Shown here piece after piece: positions 1 to 7,885 of a stretch of DNA of 31,363 nucleotides. Position numbers and translations under genes: made by a program. The stretch lies in NCBI GenBank assembly GCA_902834555.1, contig CADFJN010000025.1, positions 1-31,363 of the forward strand, written 5' to 3'. Under the pieces are notes generated by a model. It was not told the DNA's origin and made no database searches. It saw only the letters and a list, made by a program, of their open reading frames with translations. Each line of letters starts with the position of its first letter. Position 1 is the first letter of the stretch. The stretch comes from Atopobiaceae bacterium. Lineage in GTDB: Bacteria; Actinomycetota; Coriobacteriia; Coriobacteriales; Atopobiaceae.

Positions 1-313
1 CGTGAGTCTATGGGGATGGCCGCCTAGGCCGTCCAAGGAATCGTCCGCACCCCCGGCTTAACGTGGGAACACCCCTCATGGGGACGGGGCTTCGCGATTA
101 AGCGGCAAGGGACAATATAACGTCTAGGTTATTACATTCAGGATAGCTAAAGGTGCGATGGCGATTCATTAGCTCTCAGCTAATTGCGACATCAGCCGCC
201 CCTGCGAGACGCAGGCAGAAATACTGCCAGACGGGATTCTGGCCGTATCTGGACAGCAATTTGGACAGGGGTGGAAACAGTTTGGACAGATAGCAAAACA
301 GGCCAGAGAACAT
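1..313. other. Left host flank, no gene recognised
   Basis: No convincing coding frame is seen. The stretch has several short hairpins: GGCC-GCCTA-GGCC near 18-30, CCCC-TCAT-GGGG near 73-84, CCTGCG-AGA-CGCAGG near 200-214 and GCCAGA/TCTGGC near 225-243. From about 249 to 290 the phrase TGGACAG occurs three times. It could be the end of a structured RNA or a degraded intergenic region; I cannot name it. It is chromosomal because it lies outside the 71-bp attachment repeat. Confidence 0.5.
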
Positions 314-325
314 AGCCTCTGACCT
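295..325 (-). terminator. Displaced terminator of the tRNA-Val gene
   Basis: On the minus strand the arms AGGTCAGAG and CTCTGGCCT pair with one U-G wobble around a short loop and are followed by four T residues at 298-295. This is a rho-independent terminator that originally followed the chromosomal tRNA-Val gene. The prophage has separated it from the tRNA and supplies its own version at 30785-30810. Confidence 0.6.
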
Positions 326-384
326 GCGAATTTATGGTGGGCGTTAGAAGATTTGAACTTCTGACCTCTTCCGTGTCAGGGAAG
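314..384. repeat. attL: left copy of 71-bp attachment repeat
   Basis: These 71 bases are identical to 30799-30869. The part at 335-384 is the 3' 50 nucleotides of tRNA-Val (anticodon arm to CCA, minus strand). From 385 the sequence leaves the tRNA and becomes phage DNA, so this copy is the truncated tRNA end left by integration. Repeat length and tRNA 3'-end position are typical for tyrosine-integrase prophages. Confidence 0.93.
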
Positions 385-508
385 TCTTGGGCTTATAGCA
401 AACTATTACACTTCCCCACACTTTCCACAGTTATCGCAGCTAGATTGGGTTGTTTACGAAAACCGAACACTACAGACCGCTACACAATACAACGCTCCAG
501 ACGGGTTC

Positions 509-529
509 ATTCGTACCGGAATTCGTACC
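509..529 (+). promoter_or_regulatory. Putative integrase arm-type sites, left arm
   Basis: Two direct copies of ATTCGTACC (509-517 and 521-529, period 12) followed by ACCCC. The same doubled motif, period 11 and followed by ACCC, is found beside the other attachment site at 30742-30761. Doubled motifs on both sides of a core are what arm-binding sites of lambda-type integrases look like; the integrase here has an N-terminal region of the right kind. Binding itself is inferred. Confidence 0.6.
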
Positions 530-556
530 ACCCCGAAGCAACGGTGGCTTAGCCAG

Positions 557-571
557 GCTCACGGGGTGAGC
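557..571. promoter_or_regulatory. GCTCAC-GGG-GTGAGC dyad, left arm
   Basis: A perfect 6-bp dyad with a 3-base centre. The same dyad with a different centre (CCA) lies outside the arm sites at the right end, 30670-30684. In the circular phage the two dyads bracket the arm sites and core. They may bind an accessory factor such as an excisionase; no terminator-like T run follows either copy. Confidence 0.4.
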
Positions 572-673
572 TTCACTACGTCCTCATGGCAGAATGCGAC
601 CTTTCATTCTTGATGAAAACGACTCGCCAGATGCTGTCGAGGAAGGCGGAGACCGAGGCCTTGGCGGACCTAC

Positions 674-775
674 AGGGGGTGCCGCGCACCCCCTCGCGCG
701 CAGTGCGCGCTCACCCCCTTGCTCTGCCCCGCCAGGCCACGCGGCGAAGAGCTCGCCGCATGTCCCGGCGGGGCA
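674..775. other. Cluster of three perfect hairpins downstream of the lysis genes
   Basis: The gap 385-799 has no convincing gene. Besides the attachment arm sites it holds three neighbouring hairpins: AGGGGGTGC/GCACCCCCT (674-694), GCGCGC/GCGCGC (696-710) and TGCCCCGCC/GGCGGGGCA (725-733 with 767-775), the last enclosing GCGGCGA/TCGCCGC (741-759). It lies past the end of the leftward late operon, so a transcription-stop or RNA-processing role is possible. No T run is present, and a small structured RNA cannot be excluded. Confidence 0.45.
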
Positions 776-799
776 TCCAGGTCATTCTAGAAGGGACCC

Positions 800-934
800 A
801 TGCACGGCAAGGGCTGTGCGAAGCAAGAGGGCTACAGGCACGACCAGCACTACAAGGGTGACGAAGACAACGTCTGCCAGCACCCAACCAAGCTCCTCCC
901 TCATCAGGAAAGCAGCTCGTTCACGCGCCTCTGA
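800..934 (+). CDS. Possible 44-aa Cys/His-rich small protein
   Basis: A short plus-strand frame starts at an ATG seven bases after AGAAGGGA and ends inside the 3' end of the endolysin gene on the other strand. The product is hydrophilic with two Cys and several His, and its codons look ordinary for this GC-rich DNA. No family is recognised. It may be a chance frame or a remnant, because the last 31 bases lie over the endolysin. Confidence 0.22.
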   Translation: MHGKGCAKQEGYRHDQHYKGDEDNVCQHPTKLLPHQESSSFTRL

Positions 935-1722
935 ACGGCAGAGTAGTTCGCTCCGAGGCGGCGTCTGCGCTCCTCGCCGTTGCCGTAGTCCCCGCGAATC
1001 ACAGCGCGTGCCAGAGCGTCGACGTCCACAGAAGATGAGCTAGAGGCCGTTTTGCCCCCTAGGATCTCGTTCACCCTGGCCTGGACAGCGTCATAGTTCA
1101 AGCCTAGGGCAGCCCTGCGGGCGTCACCGTTGCCGTATTTCCCGGCGATAACCTCACGGGCAAGGGCGTCGATGTCAGGTGATGGAGTGGAGGGGGCTGC
1201 CGCCGGCTCAGGGTCGCCGGAGCCGGTCATGTGGTCGTACCAGAGCTGGGCACGTTCGATGTAGGCCGATTTCTGGGAGTCGTAGATCTCGCCTGGGCAC
1301 GAGGTGCTCGCGAAGTGCTTATGCGGAAAGACGTTCACGTCCCATTGGGGACGCCCCAGCCCGTAGAGCCTGCAGAGGGCAGCGGTGAGGTGCGCACCGT
1401 TGTCGAGGCAGGCCTCGGTGATCGTGCCGTCCGGGCGGTTCGCGTGCTCGATGCCGATGGACTGGCAGTTCTCCGTCCAGTTGCCTGCATGCCAAGCGGT
1501 ATCCCTGTCCCAGACGAGCTGACCGATGCGGCCCGAGGATTCCACCTGGTAGTGGGCGCTTGCGGCGCGCGTCTGCCACCAGCTGTGGACGTCCTCGACG
1601 GTGCCGTCGGCCGCGTTGTAGTGGATGACGACGTGGCGGATCTTGTGGCCGGAACGGCCGCTCGTGAAGTGCTTCTTCATGAGGAGGTCGACGTCTGCCA
1701 CGCACTTCGCCCAGTCCCTCAT
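904..1722 (-). CDS. Endolysin: N-acetylmuramoyl-L-alanine amidase with two Cpl-7-type repeats
   Basis: The 272-residue product should cleave the amide bond between N-acetylmuramic acid and the stem peptide and free progeny phage. Residues 25-165 form an Amidase_2 domain with zinc ligands H34 (VVIHY), H134 and C142 (SCPG) and the acidic residue E92 in IGIE. After a Pro/Ser linker come two ~40-residue repeats (about 183-223 and 233-272), each with a DALAR.VI.G.YGNG pattern and ending NE(I/L)L, as in the CW_7 wall-binding repeat of Cpl-7 lysozyme. There is no signal peptide, so export depends on the upstream holin. It is the last gene of the late operon, and its ATG overlaps the holin stop codon. 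Confidence 0.93.
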   Translation of the reverse strand: MRDWAKCVADVDLLMKKHFTSGRSGHKIRHVVIHYNAADGTVEDVHSWWQTRAASAHYQVESSGRIGQLVWDRDTAWHAGNWTENCQSIGIEHANRPDGTITEACLDNGAHLTAALCRLYGLGRPQWDVNVFPHKHFASTSCPGEIYDSQKSAYIERAQLWYDHMTGSGDPEPAAAPSTPSPDIDALAREVIAGKYGNGDARRAALGLNYDAVQARVNEILGGKTASSSSSVDVDALARAVIRGDYGNGEERRRRLGANYSAVQRRVNELLS

Positions 1723-1943
1723 TCGGGATCACCGCCCTCCTTGTCGACGTGCTTGCCGATCTCGGCCATGAGGGGCGAGAGCGCGGCCATCACGAGGGCG
1801 ACGACGAAGGCCCTCCATTCGGGGTCGATTGCCATCGTGCCCACTATGAGGTCGAGGTTCGCCACGACCACGCCAAGCACACCCTGGGCGACCGTGCGTG
1901 CGAGCCTCCACCACCACTCGTTACCGGTCAGGAACTCGTTCAT
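1719..1943 (-). CDS. Holin
   Basis: A 74-residue protein with two hydrophobic segments (about 17-37 and 45-62) and a charged C-terminus, sitting directly before the endolysin. This fits a small two-segment phage holin that opens the membrane at the end of infection. Start chosen at 1943: the ATG overlaps the stop of the upstream gene (ATGA), and its own stop overlaps the endolysin start, giving a coupled lysis cassette. The family cannot be named from sequence alone; a WWW motif at 10-12 precedes the first membrane segment. Confidence 0.8.
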   Translation of the reverse strand: MNEFLTGNEWWWRLARTVAQGVLGVVVANLDLIVGTMAIDPEWRAFVVALVMAALSPLMAEIGKHVDKEGGDPE

Positions 1944-2164
1944 TGCTGCTCCGCCTTCCTCTCGAGCGACTCGACGTCGTTCCTGAGGAGCGCCACGTCC
2001 CTCTCGAGGCCGTAGGTGCGCTCGACGAGGCAGTTGTGCTTGTCGACCCGGCGGGAGAGCTCGTCTATCTTCTGCTCCATGACCGCACGGGACTTCGAGT
2101 TGCTCGCCAGGACGCCGGCAAGCGTCATCCCGCCCGAGATGAGTGCGACGATCACCGACTCCAC
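1940..2164 (-). CDS. Membrane-anchored coiled-coil protein of the lysis module (XhlA/antiholin-like)
   Basis: A 74-residue product with one N-terminal membrane segment (about 4-22) followed by a charged helix with heptad-like leucines and valines (about 28-70). This is the reverse of the XhlA layout but the same class of small lysis-cassette partner, which can be an accessory holin or antiholin. It starts the three-gene lysis cassette. Upstream lies the divergently transcribed exonuclease gene. Role is inferred from layout and position. Confidence 0.68.
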   Translation of the reverse strand: MESVIVALISGGMTLAGVLASNSKSRAVMEQKIDELSRRVDKHNCLVERTYGLERDVALLRNDVESLERKAEQQ

Positions 2165-2280
2165 CCTGACCCCCCGACGACGTCATCCGACGCGACCATG
2201 GTCGCAGCCCGTCACAGGGGAGCTTGTTACGCGGGGTTTCAATTGCGAGCAACAGAGAGACCCGATTGAAAGGAGGAGCG

Positions 2281-2877
2281 ATGGTGGACCCGAGCGACTA
2301 CGTTGTGCTGGACGTGGAGACGAACGGCCTCGACGAGGAGAGGGACGACCTTCTCTCGATCTCGGTGTACGTACCGGACGAGGGACGGACCTATGACAGG
2401 TTCCTGCCGCTGGAGAGGCAGGCGAAGCTGAGCCCTGGCGCGGCGAGGGTGAACGGAATCACCGAGGAAGACCTTGCAAGCAGAGAGCCGCTCTCCCAGG
2501 TGGAAGTCGACGAGCTCCTCGAGGGGTGGCACATGGGAGAGAGAACTGTGCTCACGTTCAGTGGGAGCGGCTTCGACGAGCGCTTTCTCCGAAGCTACAT
2601 GGAAGGCCATGGGCTCACTGGGTACTCGCAGGTGAAGTTCCTCGACATCAAGTCGATGGTATGTCGCCTCGGCGAAGGGCATTCCAGGGCATCCAAGGAC
2701 AACCTGTGCCGCGCATTCGGAATATCCGGCGTCAGCGAAATGCACACGTCGGCCAACGACTGCCTGCTCGAGTGGAGACTCTTCGAGGCGATGGACGGCC
2801 TTCCGGTCGTGGTCGCGGGAGACGTCGTCTACCGCTGCGAGCGCGTCGGGAAGCTGCCTCACCCCGCGGTCAGGTAG
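2281..2877 (+). CDS. DnaQ-like 3'-5' exonuclease (DEDDh family), opposite-strand moron
   Basis: The 198-residue product has the exonuclease I motif D11-V-E13, motif II D99 in FSGSGFDERFL and the motif III pair H154...D159 (H-x4-D), so all DEDDh metal ligands are present. Such enzymes remove nucleotides from DNA or RNA 3' ends. The start at 2281 is favoured by AAAGGAGGAGCG just upstream. It is the only plus-strand gene in the lysis/tail region; its 3' end overlaps the receptor-binding gene by 19 bases. An independently transcribed moron acting in the lysogen is likely. Whether it serves repair, takeover of the host or defence cannot be told here. Confidence 0.85.
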   Translation: MVDPSDYVVLDVETNGLDEERDDLLSISVYVPDEGRTYDRFLPLERQAKLSPGAARVNGITEEDLASREPLSQVEVDELLEGWHMGERTVLTFSGSGFDERFLRSYMEGHGLTGYSQVKFLDIKSMVCRLGEGHSRASKDNLCRAFGISGVSEMHTSANDCLLEWRLFEAMDGLPVVVAGDVVYRCERVGKLPHPAVR

Positions 2878-4238
2878 CCGGCGTGGCTCTCGTTGTCGAT
2901 GACGGCGTAGTCCGCCGAGGTCTTCGAGGACGAGAAAACGGTGCCGTTCCCGCCCACGAGCTTGGAGTCGGCGTAGAAGGTGTTCGACTTGGTCGTGAAC
3001 GCGTTCGGCAGCGTCCACGACGAGCTGGCGAGGATCGTCGTGAGCGAGGACATCCCCGAGAATGCGTAGTTCCATCTCAGGATCGTGGACGGGTCGAGTC
3101 CTCTCAGGTCGAGCGTCTGGAGGTTGACCGAGCCGTTGAAGAGGTACTCGATGCTCACGGGGTGGACGTTCGACCAGCCGTCGAAGGCTATCGCGGGGGA
3201 CTTAGTGTTGTAGAACCAGTAGTCCATGGACAGGCCGGAGACGCCGGTCATGTCGGAGGCGAAGGTGACGCTCGTGATGGTGTCGCGGAGCTCGTGCCAG
3301 GGCATGGACCCGAGGGAGTTGTAGCGAGCGTTAGTGCAGAGGGTCCCCGAGGCGGCGACGGTGCGGCTGGCGTCGATGACGCCGTAGCGGTTGACGACGA
3401 GGGAGCCATCTGAATACAGGTACGCAAACGCCCAGGAGCGCTGGTCGTCGGTGTTGCAGACCAGAAGGCCATTGGTGCCCGTCGTGAAGGCGGACTTCCC
3501 CATCGTGTCCTTGGCCACGGTGAGGTGCCCGCCGACGAGCTTACGGCATCCGTAGAACGGGATGCTCGCGGCCGAGACGGAAGGGGCGTATGCGGAGTCG
3601 CACCAGATCGACCTCAGCTCCGAGTCTCCGGAGAAGGTCTGGTTCGCCTTGGTCACGCCGGAGATGTTGTCGAATCCGGTCACGTTCATGAGCGCGGTCA
3701 TGCCCTGGAACCAGTGAGATATGTCCGTGAAGGTGACCTCGCTGAAGGAGGAGTCGACGCCGACGAAGGTGATCTGCTCGCGGACGTCGTGCCAGGGCAG
3801 ATCGGAGTCGCTGGCATAGCCGTCGGTCGAGACCTCCCAGGAGGCCTGGATATCCCCCTCGCCAGAGGAGAGCTGCGGCCCGTCGAGGTAGTTGAGCTCG
3901 ATGTTCCTGCCGCGGTTGTAGAGGATGGCTCGCGGCTTGAGGCCTACGTCCCAGGTGAGGTCGCGTATCGCCTGGGCCATCTCTCCGGGCTTGTACTTCG
4001 TGGAGAGTCCGTTCTGGCCGCGTATCGCCGCGGCGATGTCCGAGAAGACGGAGTCGGAGACGACGCCCGAGCCGTTCTTCAGGGTCAGCATGGCGGCATC
4101 GCCCGACTTCGTCCCGTCGAGCGCCGTGACTGCCGCCGCCATGTCAGTCGGTTTGTAGGTCGCGCTGCCGCCGTTCTGCTCGCGGATCGCGTTGGCGATG
4201 TCGCCCAGGACGGACTCGGCGATGATGCCCATGCCCAT
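2859..4238 (-). CDS. Tail tip/receptor-binding protein with BspA-like (DUF285) repeats
   Basis: The 459-residue product opens with two copies of a ~34-residue unit (IA.AIR.QNG......YKP.[DE]MA.A) common at the N-terminus of phage adsorption proteins. The body (about 100-455) shows DUF285/BspA-type surface-protein signatures: F.GM..L....G and F.gS..L..LDL.glD around single aromatic residues. Such leucine-rich domains bind glycans or proteins, so this is the best candidate for the receptor-binding protein. Start at 4238 follows GGAGGTGAG and overlaps the stop of the collagen-like gene by one base. A second ATG two codons on is also possible. Confidence 0.72.
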   Translation of the reverse strand: MGMGIIAESVLGDIANAIREQNGGSATYKPTDMAAAVTALDGTKSGDAAMLTLKNGSGVVSDSVFSDIAAAIRGQNGLSTKYKPGEMAQAIRDLTWDVGLKPRAILYNRGRNIELNYLDGPQLSSGEGDIQASWEVSTDGYASDSDLPWHDVREQITFVGVDSSFSEVTFTDISHWFQGMTALMNVTGFDNISGVTKANQTFSGDSELRSIWCDSAYAPSVSAASIPFYGCRKLVGGHLTVAKDTMGKSAFTTGTNGLLVCNTDDQRSWAFAYLYSDGSLVVNRYGVIDASRTVAASGTLCTNARYNSLGSMPWHELRDTITSVTFASDMTGVSGLSMDYWFYNTKSPAIAFDGWSNVHPVSIEYLFNGSVNLQTLDLRGLDPSTILRWNYAFSGMSSLTTILASSSWTLPNAFTTKSNTFYADSKLVGGNGTVFSSSKTSADYAVIDNESHAGYLTAG

Positions 4239-5404
4239 CAGTAGCTCACCTCCGAGAGGTCGGGGAACTGCTCGGTGACCCACGCCTTGGTGGCGTAGGC
4301 CGAGAGGTCGGGCGTCGTGCCGTCCTCGCCCTTAGCGCCTGTGGCACCGGTCGCCCCGGTTGCGCCCGTCTCGCCCTTGAGCCCCGAGAAGGCGAAGGCG
4401 AAGGTCCGCGCCGTGGCGGTGCCCCCGAGGGTGACGGTCACCGAGGGCGTGCCGGTCGTAGGGTCGACGGTCGCCGTGGCAGAGGAGATCGTGGCGCTCG
4501 CGCCGGCGGGACCGGTGGCGCCCGTCCCGCCCCTCTCGCCCTGGGGTCCCTGCGCCCCAGTGGGTCCCGTCTCCCCCTGTGGCCCGGCCGGTCCGGTGTC
4601 CCCCGTCTCGCCCTTCGGCCCCTGCGGGCCGGTCGCGCCGGTCTCCCCCTGCGGGCCCGCTGGCCCGGTCTCGCCACGCTCGCCCCTGGGGCCCTGCGGT
4701 CCCACGAGGTCGGCGGATGAGGTGCCGGAGGCCGAGGTCACGGTGAGAACGGTGCCGTCCCAGCCGTGCGTGCAGCTGACGCCATCCCTGCCGGCGGCGC
4801 CGTCCGCGCCCGCGGGTCCGGCGTCGCCCTTGTCGCCCCTCGGTCCCTGAGGCCCCTCTGCGCCGTCCTTGCCGTCGAACGCGCCCGCGTCGCGCGCCGC
4901 GGCGATCTCGGCGGCCACGCCGAGCGCCTCCGCCGCCGCGTCCTCGTACCGCTTGATCGCCTCCACGAAGAGCGTGAAGCCATCGCCCGCGGAGACGGCG
5001 CCCACGAGCGAAGCGCCGACGGCGACGTCAAAGGCGGGAGACGCCATCGTCCGGTCGTCCCAGCTGAGCACGACCTCGCACTCGCAGGAGCCCTCCTCGG
5101 ACGCCATCGCCGCAGGCCAGAAGACGCGGAACCTGCCAGAGGCCGCATCGACCGCCTCCAGGGGGACGCAGCCGCGTGCATGGGTCTGCCGGTGGCGCCA
5201 CACGAGGTAGAGCGTGGCGCCAGTGAGGTCGAGCTCCGCGCCGTCGCGCGTCACCGCGAGGAGCATCCCGCGGCCCCGCGCGTCCTGCGGGGACGCCACG
5301 AGCGCGCCGGACTCCCAGGAGTTGCTCGCTCCCCAGGTCACCTCGGCGAGCCCGTCGCCGTCGAGCTTCGCCTCGGTCGTCTCGGTCAAGCTATCGTCAG
5401 CCAT
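4238..5404 (-). CDS. Collagen-like tail fibre with BppU-like head
   Basis: The 388-residue product begins with a beta-rich ~150-residue domain similar in style to the N-terminal domain of baseplate upper protein BppU, then a short helix. Collagen Gly-X-Y triplets follow at about 177-209, 235-302 and 341-362, rich in GPQGP/GETG units, broken by two small globular inserts (210-234 and 303-340). Triple helices of this kind form rigid trimeric phage fibres. The start lies one base after the stop of the tail endopeptidase gene and the stop overlaps the next start, so the three tail-tip genes are coupled. Confidence 0.8.
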   Translation of the reverse strand: MADDSLTETTEAKLDGDGLAEVTWGASNSWESGALVASPQDARGRGMLLAVTRDGAELDLTGATLYLVWRHRQTHARGCVPLEAVDAASGRFRVFWPAAMASEEGSCECEVVLSWDDRTMASPAFDVAVGASLVGAVSAGDGFTLFVEAIKRYEDAAAEALGVAAEIAAARDAGAFDGKDGAEGPQGPRGDKGDAGPAGADGAAGRDGVSCTHGWDGTVLTVTSASGTSSADLVGPQGPRGERGETGPAGPQGETGATGPQGPKGETGDTGPAGPQGETGPTGAQGPQGERGGTGATGPAGASATISSATATVDPTTGTPSVTVTLGGTATARTFAFAFSGLKGETGATGATGATGAKGEDGTTPDLSAYATKAWVTEQFPDLSEVSY

Positions 5405-5405
5405 G

Positions 5406-6581
5406 TCAGTACTCCTTTGCCGAGAGGTCCTCAAACGAGGCGACCGTGTCGGAGGCAGTGGATGCCGTCTCCTCGACCGCGACGACGCGCGTCAGGATCT
5501 CGGCGCTTGCCTCCCAGGTCGCCCGCTCCACCGAGCCGAGCGTGACGTGCGTCCGCGTCTGACCGTCTCCGAACGTACGAGCCCGGCGCACGCAGCGCGC
5601 CGTGAGCCGCCACTCCGGCACCCTCGACGTGTCGACGATGGCCACGTCGTCGCCGAGCCCCACGCCCACGCCGCCGTCCAGCATGGCCACGTCGCACTCG
5701 TAGGAGACGCGCGGGCTGCTGACAGCGGCGAGCGCCGCCCTGGTGAGCACCAGCAGCTCGGCCGGGTCCTCGCAGTCGGGGAACACGACCTGCCCGAAGG
5801 CGTGGACCCGCTCGCCATGGGCGGCGTCCCAGCGGCCCCAACGCTCCCGGGCCTCGTCGTCGCCGACCCACTTAACAGAACCGTTAACGGACTCGAAGGA
5901 GAGCCGGCGGGTGTAGCCGCCCGTCGTGTTGCCCTCCTCGTCCTCGATGGGCAGGCCCTTCCCCCAGCCGTAGAGGGCAGTGAAGACCTCGTCCTCGAGC
6001 ACGGTCCTCGTACATCCCGAGAGGTTCCGGCCGTAGGAGAAGCGCGCGCCGTGCCACCCACCAACGCGGGAGAGGAGGGAGACGCTCCGCGTGGCCACGC
6101 GCCCGTCCTCGACGCCCAACTCGCAGAGGAACTCGCCACCCCACACGGATGCGACGCGCCTCAGGGCCGCGAGGGCGTTCGTGTGGTAGAGAAGGGCGCC
6201 GCGCTTGGCGTCGCCCACGTCCACGTCACCGAGCGTCCAGCGCGTCGCCCCCAGCACGGCCGCCATGGCCTGGCCCGCCGTCCTGCTCACGAGCTGCTCC
6301 TCCACGACGTAGTCGCGCAGCAGCTCGCAAATCGAGGACTCGGCGTACACTCGGCAGGCGCCGTCCAGCGGTTCGTCGGTGCGAACGACCTCGTGCTCTC
6401 GCCAGCGGCCGTCCTCGGGGTCGCGCCACACGATCCTGTCACCCTTCTCGGGAGCCAGGCGGCAGTAGAGCTCGAGCGTATCCTCGCCGTTTACCTCCTC
6501 CGTGTGCGTCATCGAGCCGAGGGTCGGCAGGATCCCCACGCGCTCGTCCCATCGGTCGAAGAGGTAGAGGGTCGGCACCAT
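5406..6581 (-). CDS. Tail-associated protein (Tal / prophage endopeptidase-tail family)
   Basis: About 391 residues with the fold signature of siphovirus Tal/gp37-type proteins: an N-terminal strand-rich domain starting LYLFDRWDERVG, a central region with GGEF and a C-terminal domain with GDDVAI. These trimers close the distal tail tube and hold the fibres. The start at 6581 (ATG after GAGAGGTGGG) overlaps the Dit stop by one base; a GTG three codons earlier is an alternative. No lysozyme or peptidase domain is appended, so it is a short Tal. Confidence 0.75.
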   Translation of the reverse strand: MVPTLYLFDRWDERVGILPTLGSMTHTEEVNGEDTLELYCRLAPEKGDRIVWRDPEDGRWREHEVVRTDEPLDGACRVYAESSICELLRDYVVEEQLVSRTAGQAMAAVLGATRWTLGDVDVGDAKRGALLYHTNALAALRRVASVWGGEFLCELGVEDGRVATRSVSLLSRVGGWHGARFSYGRNLSGCTRTVLEDEVFTALYGWGKGLPIEDEEGNTTGGYTRRLSFESVNGSVKWVGDDEARERWGRWDAAHGERVHAFGQVVFPDCEDPAELLVLTRAALAAVSSPRVSYECDVAMLDGGVGVGLGDDVAIVDTSRVPEWRLTARCVRRARTFGDGQTRTHVTLGSVERATWEASAEILTRVVAVEETASTASDTVASFEDLSAKEY

Positions 6582-7294
6582 CACGCCCACCTCTCCGCCC
6601 AGCTCACGACGTGAGACGAGCAGCCCGAGAAGGACATGCCCACGTCGCCGGGGCCAATTGCGAAGAAGTCGCTCCCCAGTGTCACGTCGGCCGTCGCGTC
6701 CTCGCCGCCCACCGTAACCGCCTGCGCAGCGCAGTCGATCAGAACCGCATCGCCAGCCGCAAACGCATGCTCAACCGTGAGGGCCGCGTCACCGCGCACC
6801 ACCGAGACCGACGCCCCCGCCTCGGCAACGAGCGCGAGCGTCGGCCAGGTCGGCCACGTCCCGCCAACGGAGAAGGAGACGCCGTCGCTCGAGCCGGAGG
6901 CGCCGTAGGCGATGGGGTCCATGCAGAGGAAGGTGACGACAGCCGAGCCATCCGCGAAGAGTGACGACCAGTCGGAGACGCCCGTGCAGACAACGTCCCG
7001 CCACCTGAGGGTCGGCTCGCCCGGGACGACGAGCTCGCCGCCCGCGGGGGCGAGCAGCCATGACCTGATCCGTGCACGCGCATCGGAACGTTTCGCAACC
7101 GTCGTTGCGTCCGCGTCATCGAGAAAAAGCCTAACCGAGAGCTCGAGCGGCTCCACGTCGCCGCCCAGGAGCGCGAGGCCGGGATGCCCGGGCACCCGCG
7201 CGGTCACCGGGGAGACGGCGTGCGCGACGGGCTCCACGAGCTCCGCGCTCGCGACGCCCGCCAGGTCGTGCCCGGCGTAGGAAATCGAACTCAC
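6581..7294 (-). CDS. Distal tail protein (Dit-like)
   Basis: A 237-residue protein of about the size of siphovirus Dit (Sipho_tail family). It has the typical N-terminal ring-forming part, including an acidic segment with DADAT near 58-63, and a C-terminal galectin-like part. Dit forms the hexameric hub between tail tube and tip. It starts with GTG overlapping the stop of the preceding small gene (GTGA). What is odd is its neighbour: Dit is normally preceded by the tape measure gene, here by a 62-codon gene. Confidence 0.7.
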   Translation of the reverse strand: MSSISYAGHDLAGVASAELVEPVAHAVSPVTARVPGHPGLALLGGDVEPLELSVRLFLDDADATTVAKRSDARARIRSWLLAPAGGELVVPGEPTLRWRDVVCTGVSDWSSLFADGSAVVTFLCMDPIAYGASGSSDGVSFSVGGTWPTWPTLALVAEAGASVSVVRGDAALTVEHAFAAGDAVLIDCAAQAVTVGGEDATADVTLGSDFFAIGPGDVGMSFSGCSSHVVSWAERWA

Positions 7295-7479
7295 AGCTGA
7301 CCACGCGCCCTCGCGTAGGCGGTGGCGCGACGCTGCGCCTCGCGGCCGATGCGGTCGGTCTCGGAGATGGCGGGCCGGCCATCGGTACGGGTGCGCGTGT
7401 CGGCCCGCGCCGCCTTCCTCGTCCTGTTCGCTATGTCGCGGTCATCCGAGGAGCGCCCGCGCCGCGTCTCGTCAGCCAT
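7291..7479 (-). CDS. Small basic phage protein, unknown
   Basis: A 62-residue, very Arg-rich and hydrophilic product. It starts within the last codons of the upstream gene (8-base overlap) and its stop overlaps the Dit start, which argues that it is truly translated. No family is recognised. It sits where the major tail, chaperone and tape measure genes are expected, and may be what remains of that region or a structural adaptor. Confidence 0.6.
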   Translation of the reverse strand: MADETRRGRSSDDRDIANRTRKAARADTRTRTDGRPAISETDRIGREAQRRATAYARARGQL

Positions 7480-7885
7480 TGCCGACCACCCCCGTCATCG
7501 TCATCGGGACGTCCCACACCCAGCGGCCTGAGCGGTCTCGCCCGTAGGGCACCGGCCGGCCGACGTCGCAGGCCACGATCCTCGTACCTGCCGGCGTCTC
7601 CGCCGCGGCCCAGTCCCATGCCGCGAGGTCCAGCGCGACGCCGCGCGCCGTCACCTCGGCGTCTGAGGGGTCGTCACAGCACACGTGGGCGACGAGGGCG
7701 CGGCGCCCACGCTCGGAGCCGTCCGCCTGCCTGCTCTCACGCTCCCAGGTGCCGCAGGAGACGACAATCGGCTCGCAGCACACCCACGCGGCCACGGGCA
7801 CGTCGTAGGCGTTCGCGTAGCCCGCCCCGCGCAGGGCGTCGCGCACCGCGCGGGCGGCCACGCCCGCAGGGAAGCTCGCCATCAT
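7472..7885 (-). CDS. Head-tail/tail completion protein (minor capsid 3-like)
   Basis: About 137 residues with the C-terminal pattern GRWVWDVPMTMTG typical of small tail-terminator/minor capsid proteins of Firmicutes and actinobacterial siphoviruses. The middle carries a Cys pair (VCCEP and VCCDD). Start at 7885 is the first of two adjacent ATG codons and overlaps the preceding stop (ATGA). It is the last recognisable head-to-tail joining protein before the tail tip genes. Confidence 0.6.
   Translation of the reverse strand: MMASFPAGVAARAVRDALRGAGYANAYDVPVAAWVCCEPIVVSCGTWERESRQADGSERGRRALVAHVCCDDPSDAEVTARGVALDLAAWDWAAAETPAGTRIVACDVGRPVPYGRDRSGRWVWDVPMTMTGVVGNG

Noticed and set aside
586..1043. 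Overlapping plus-strand frames between attL and the endolysin
   Set aside because: They run across hairpins and into the endolysin gene on the other strand and have unlikely composition; only a very short frame at 800-934 was kept at low confidence.
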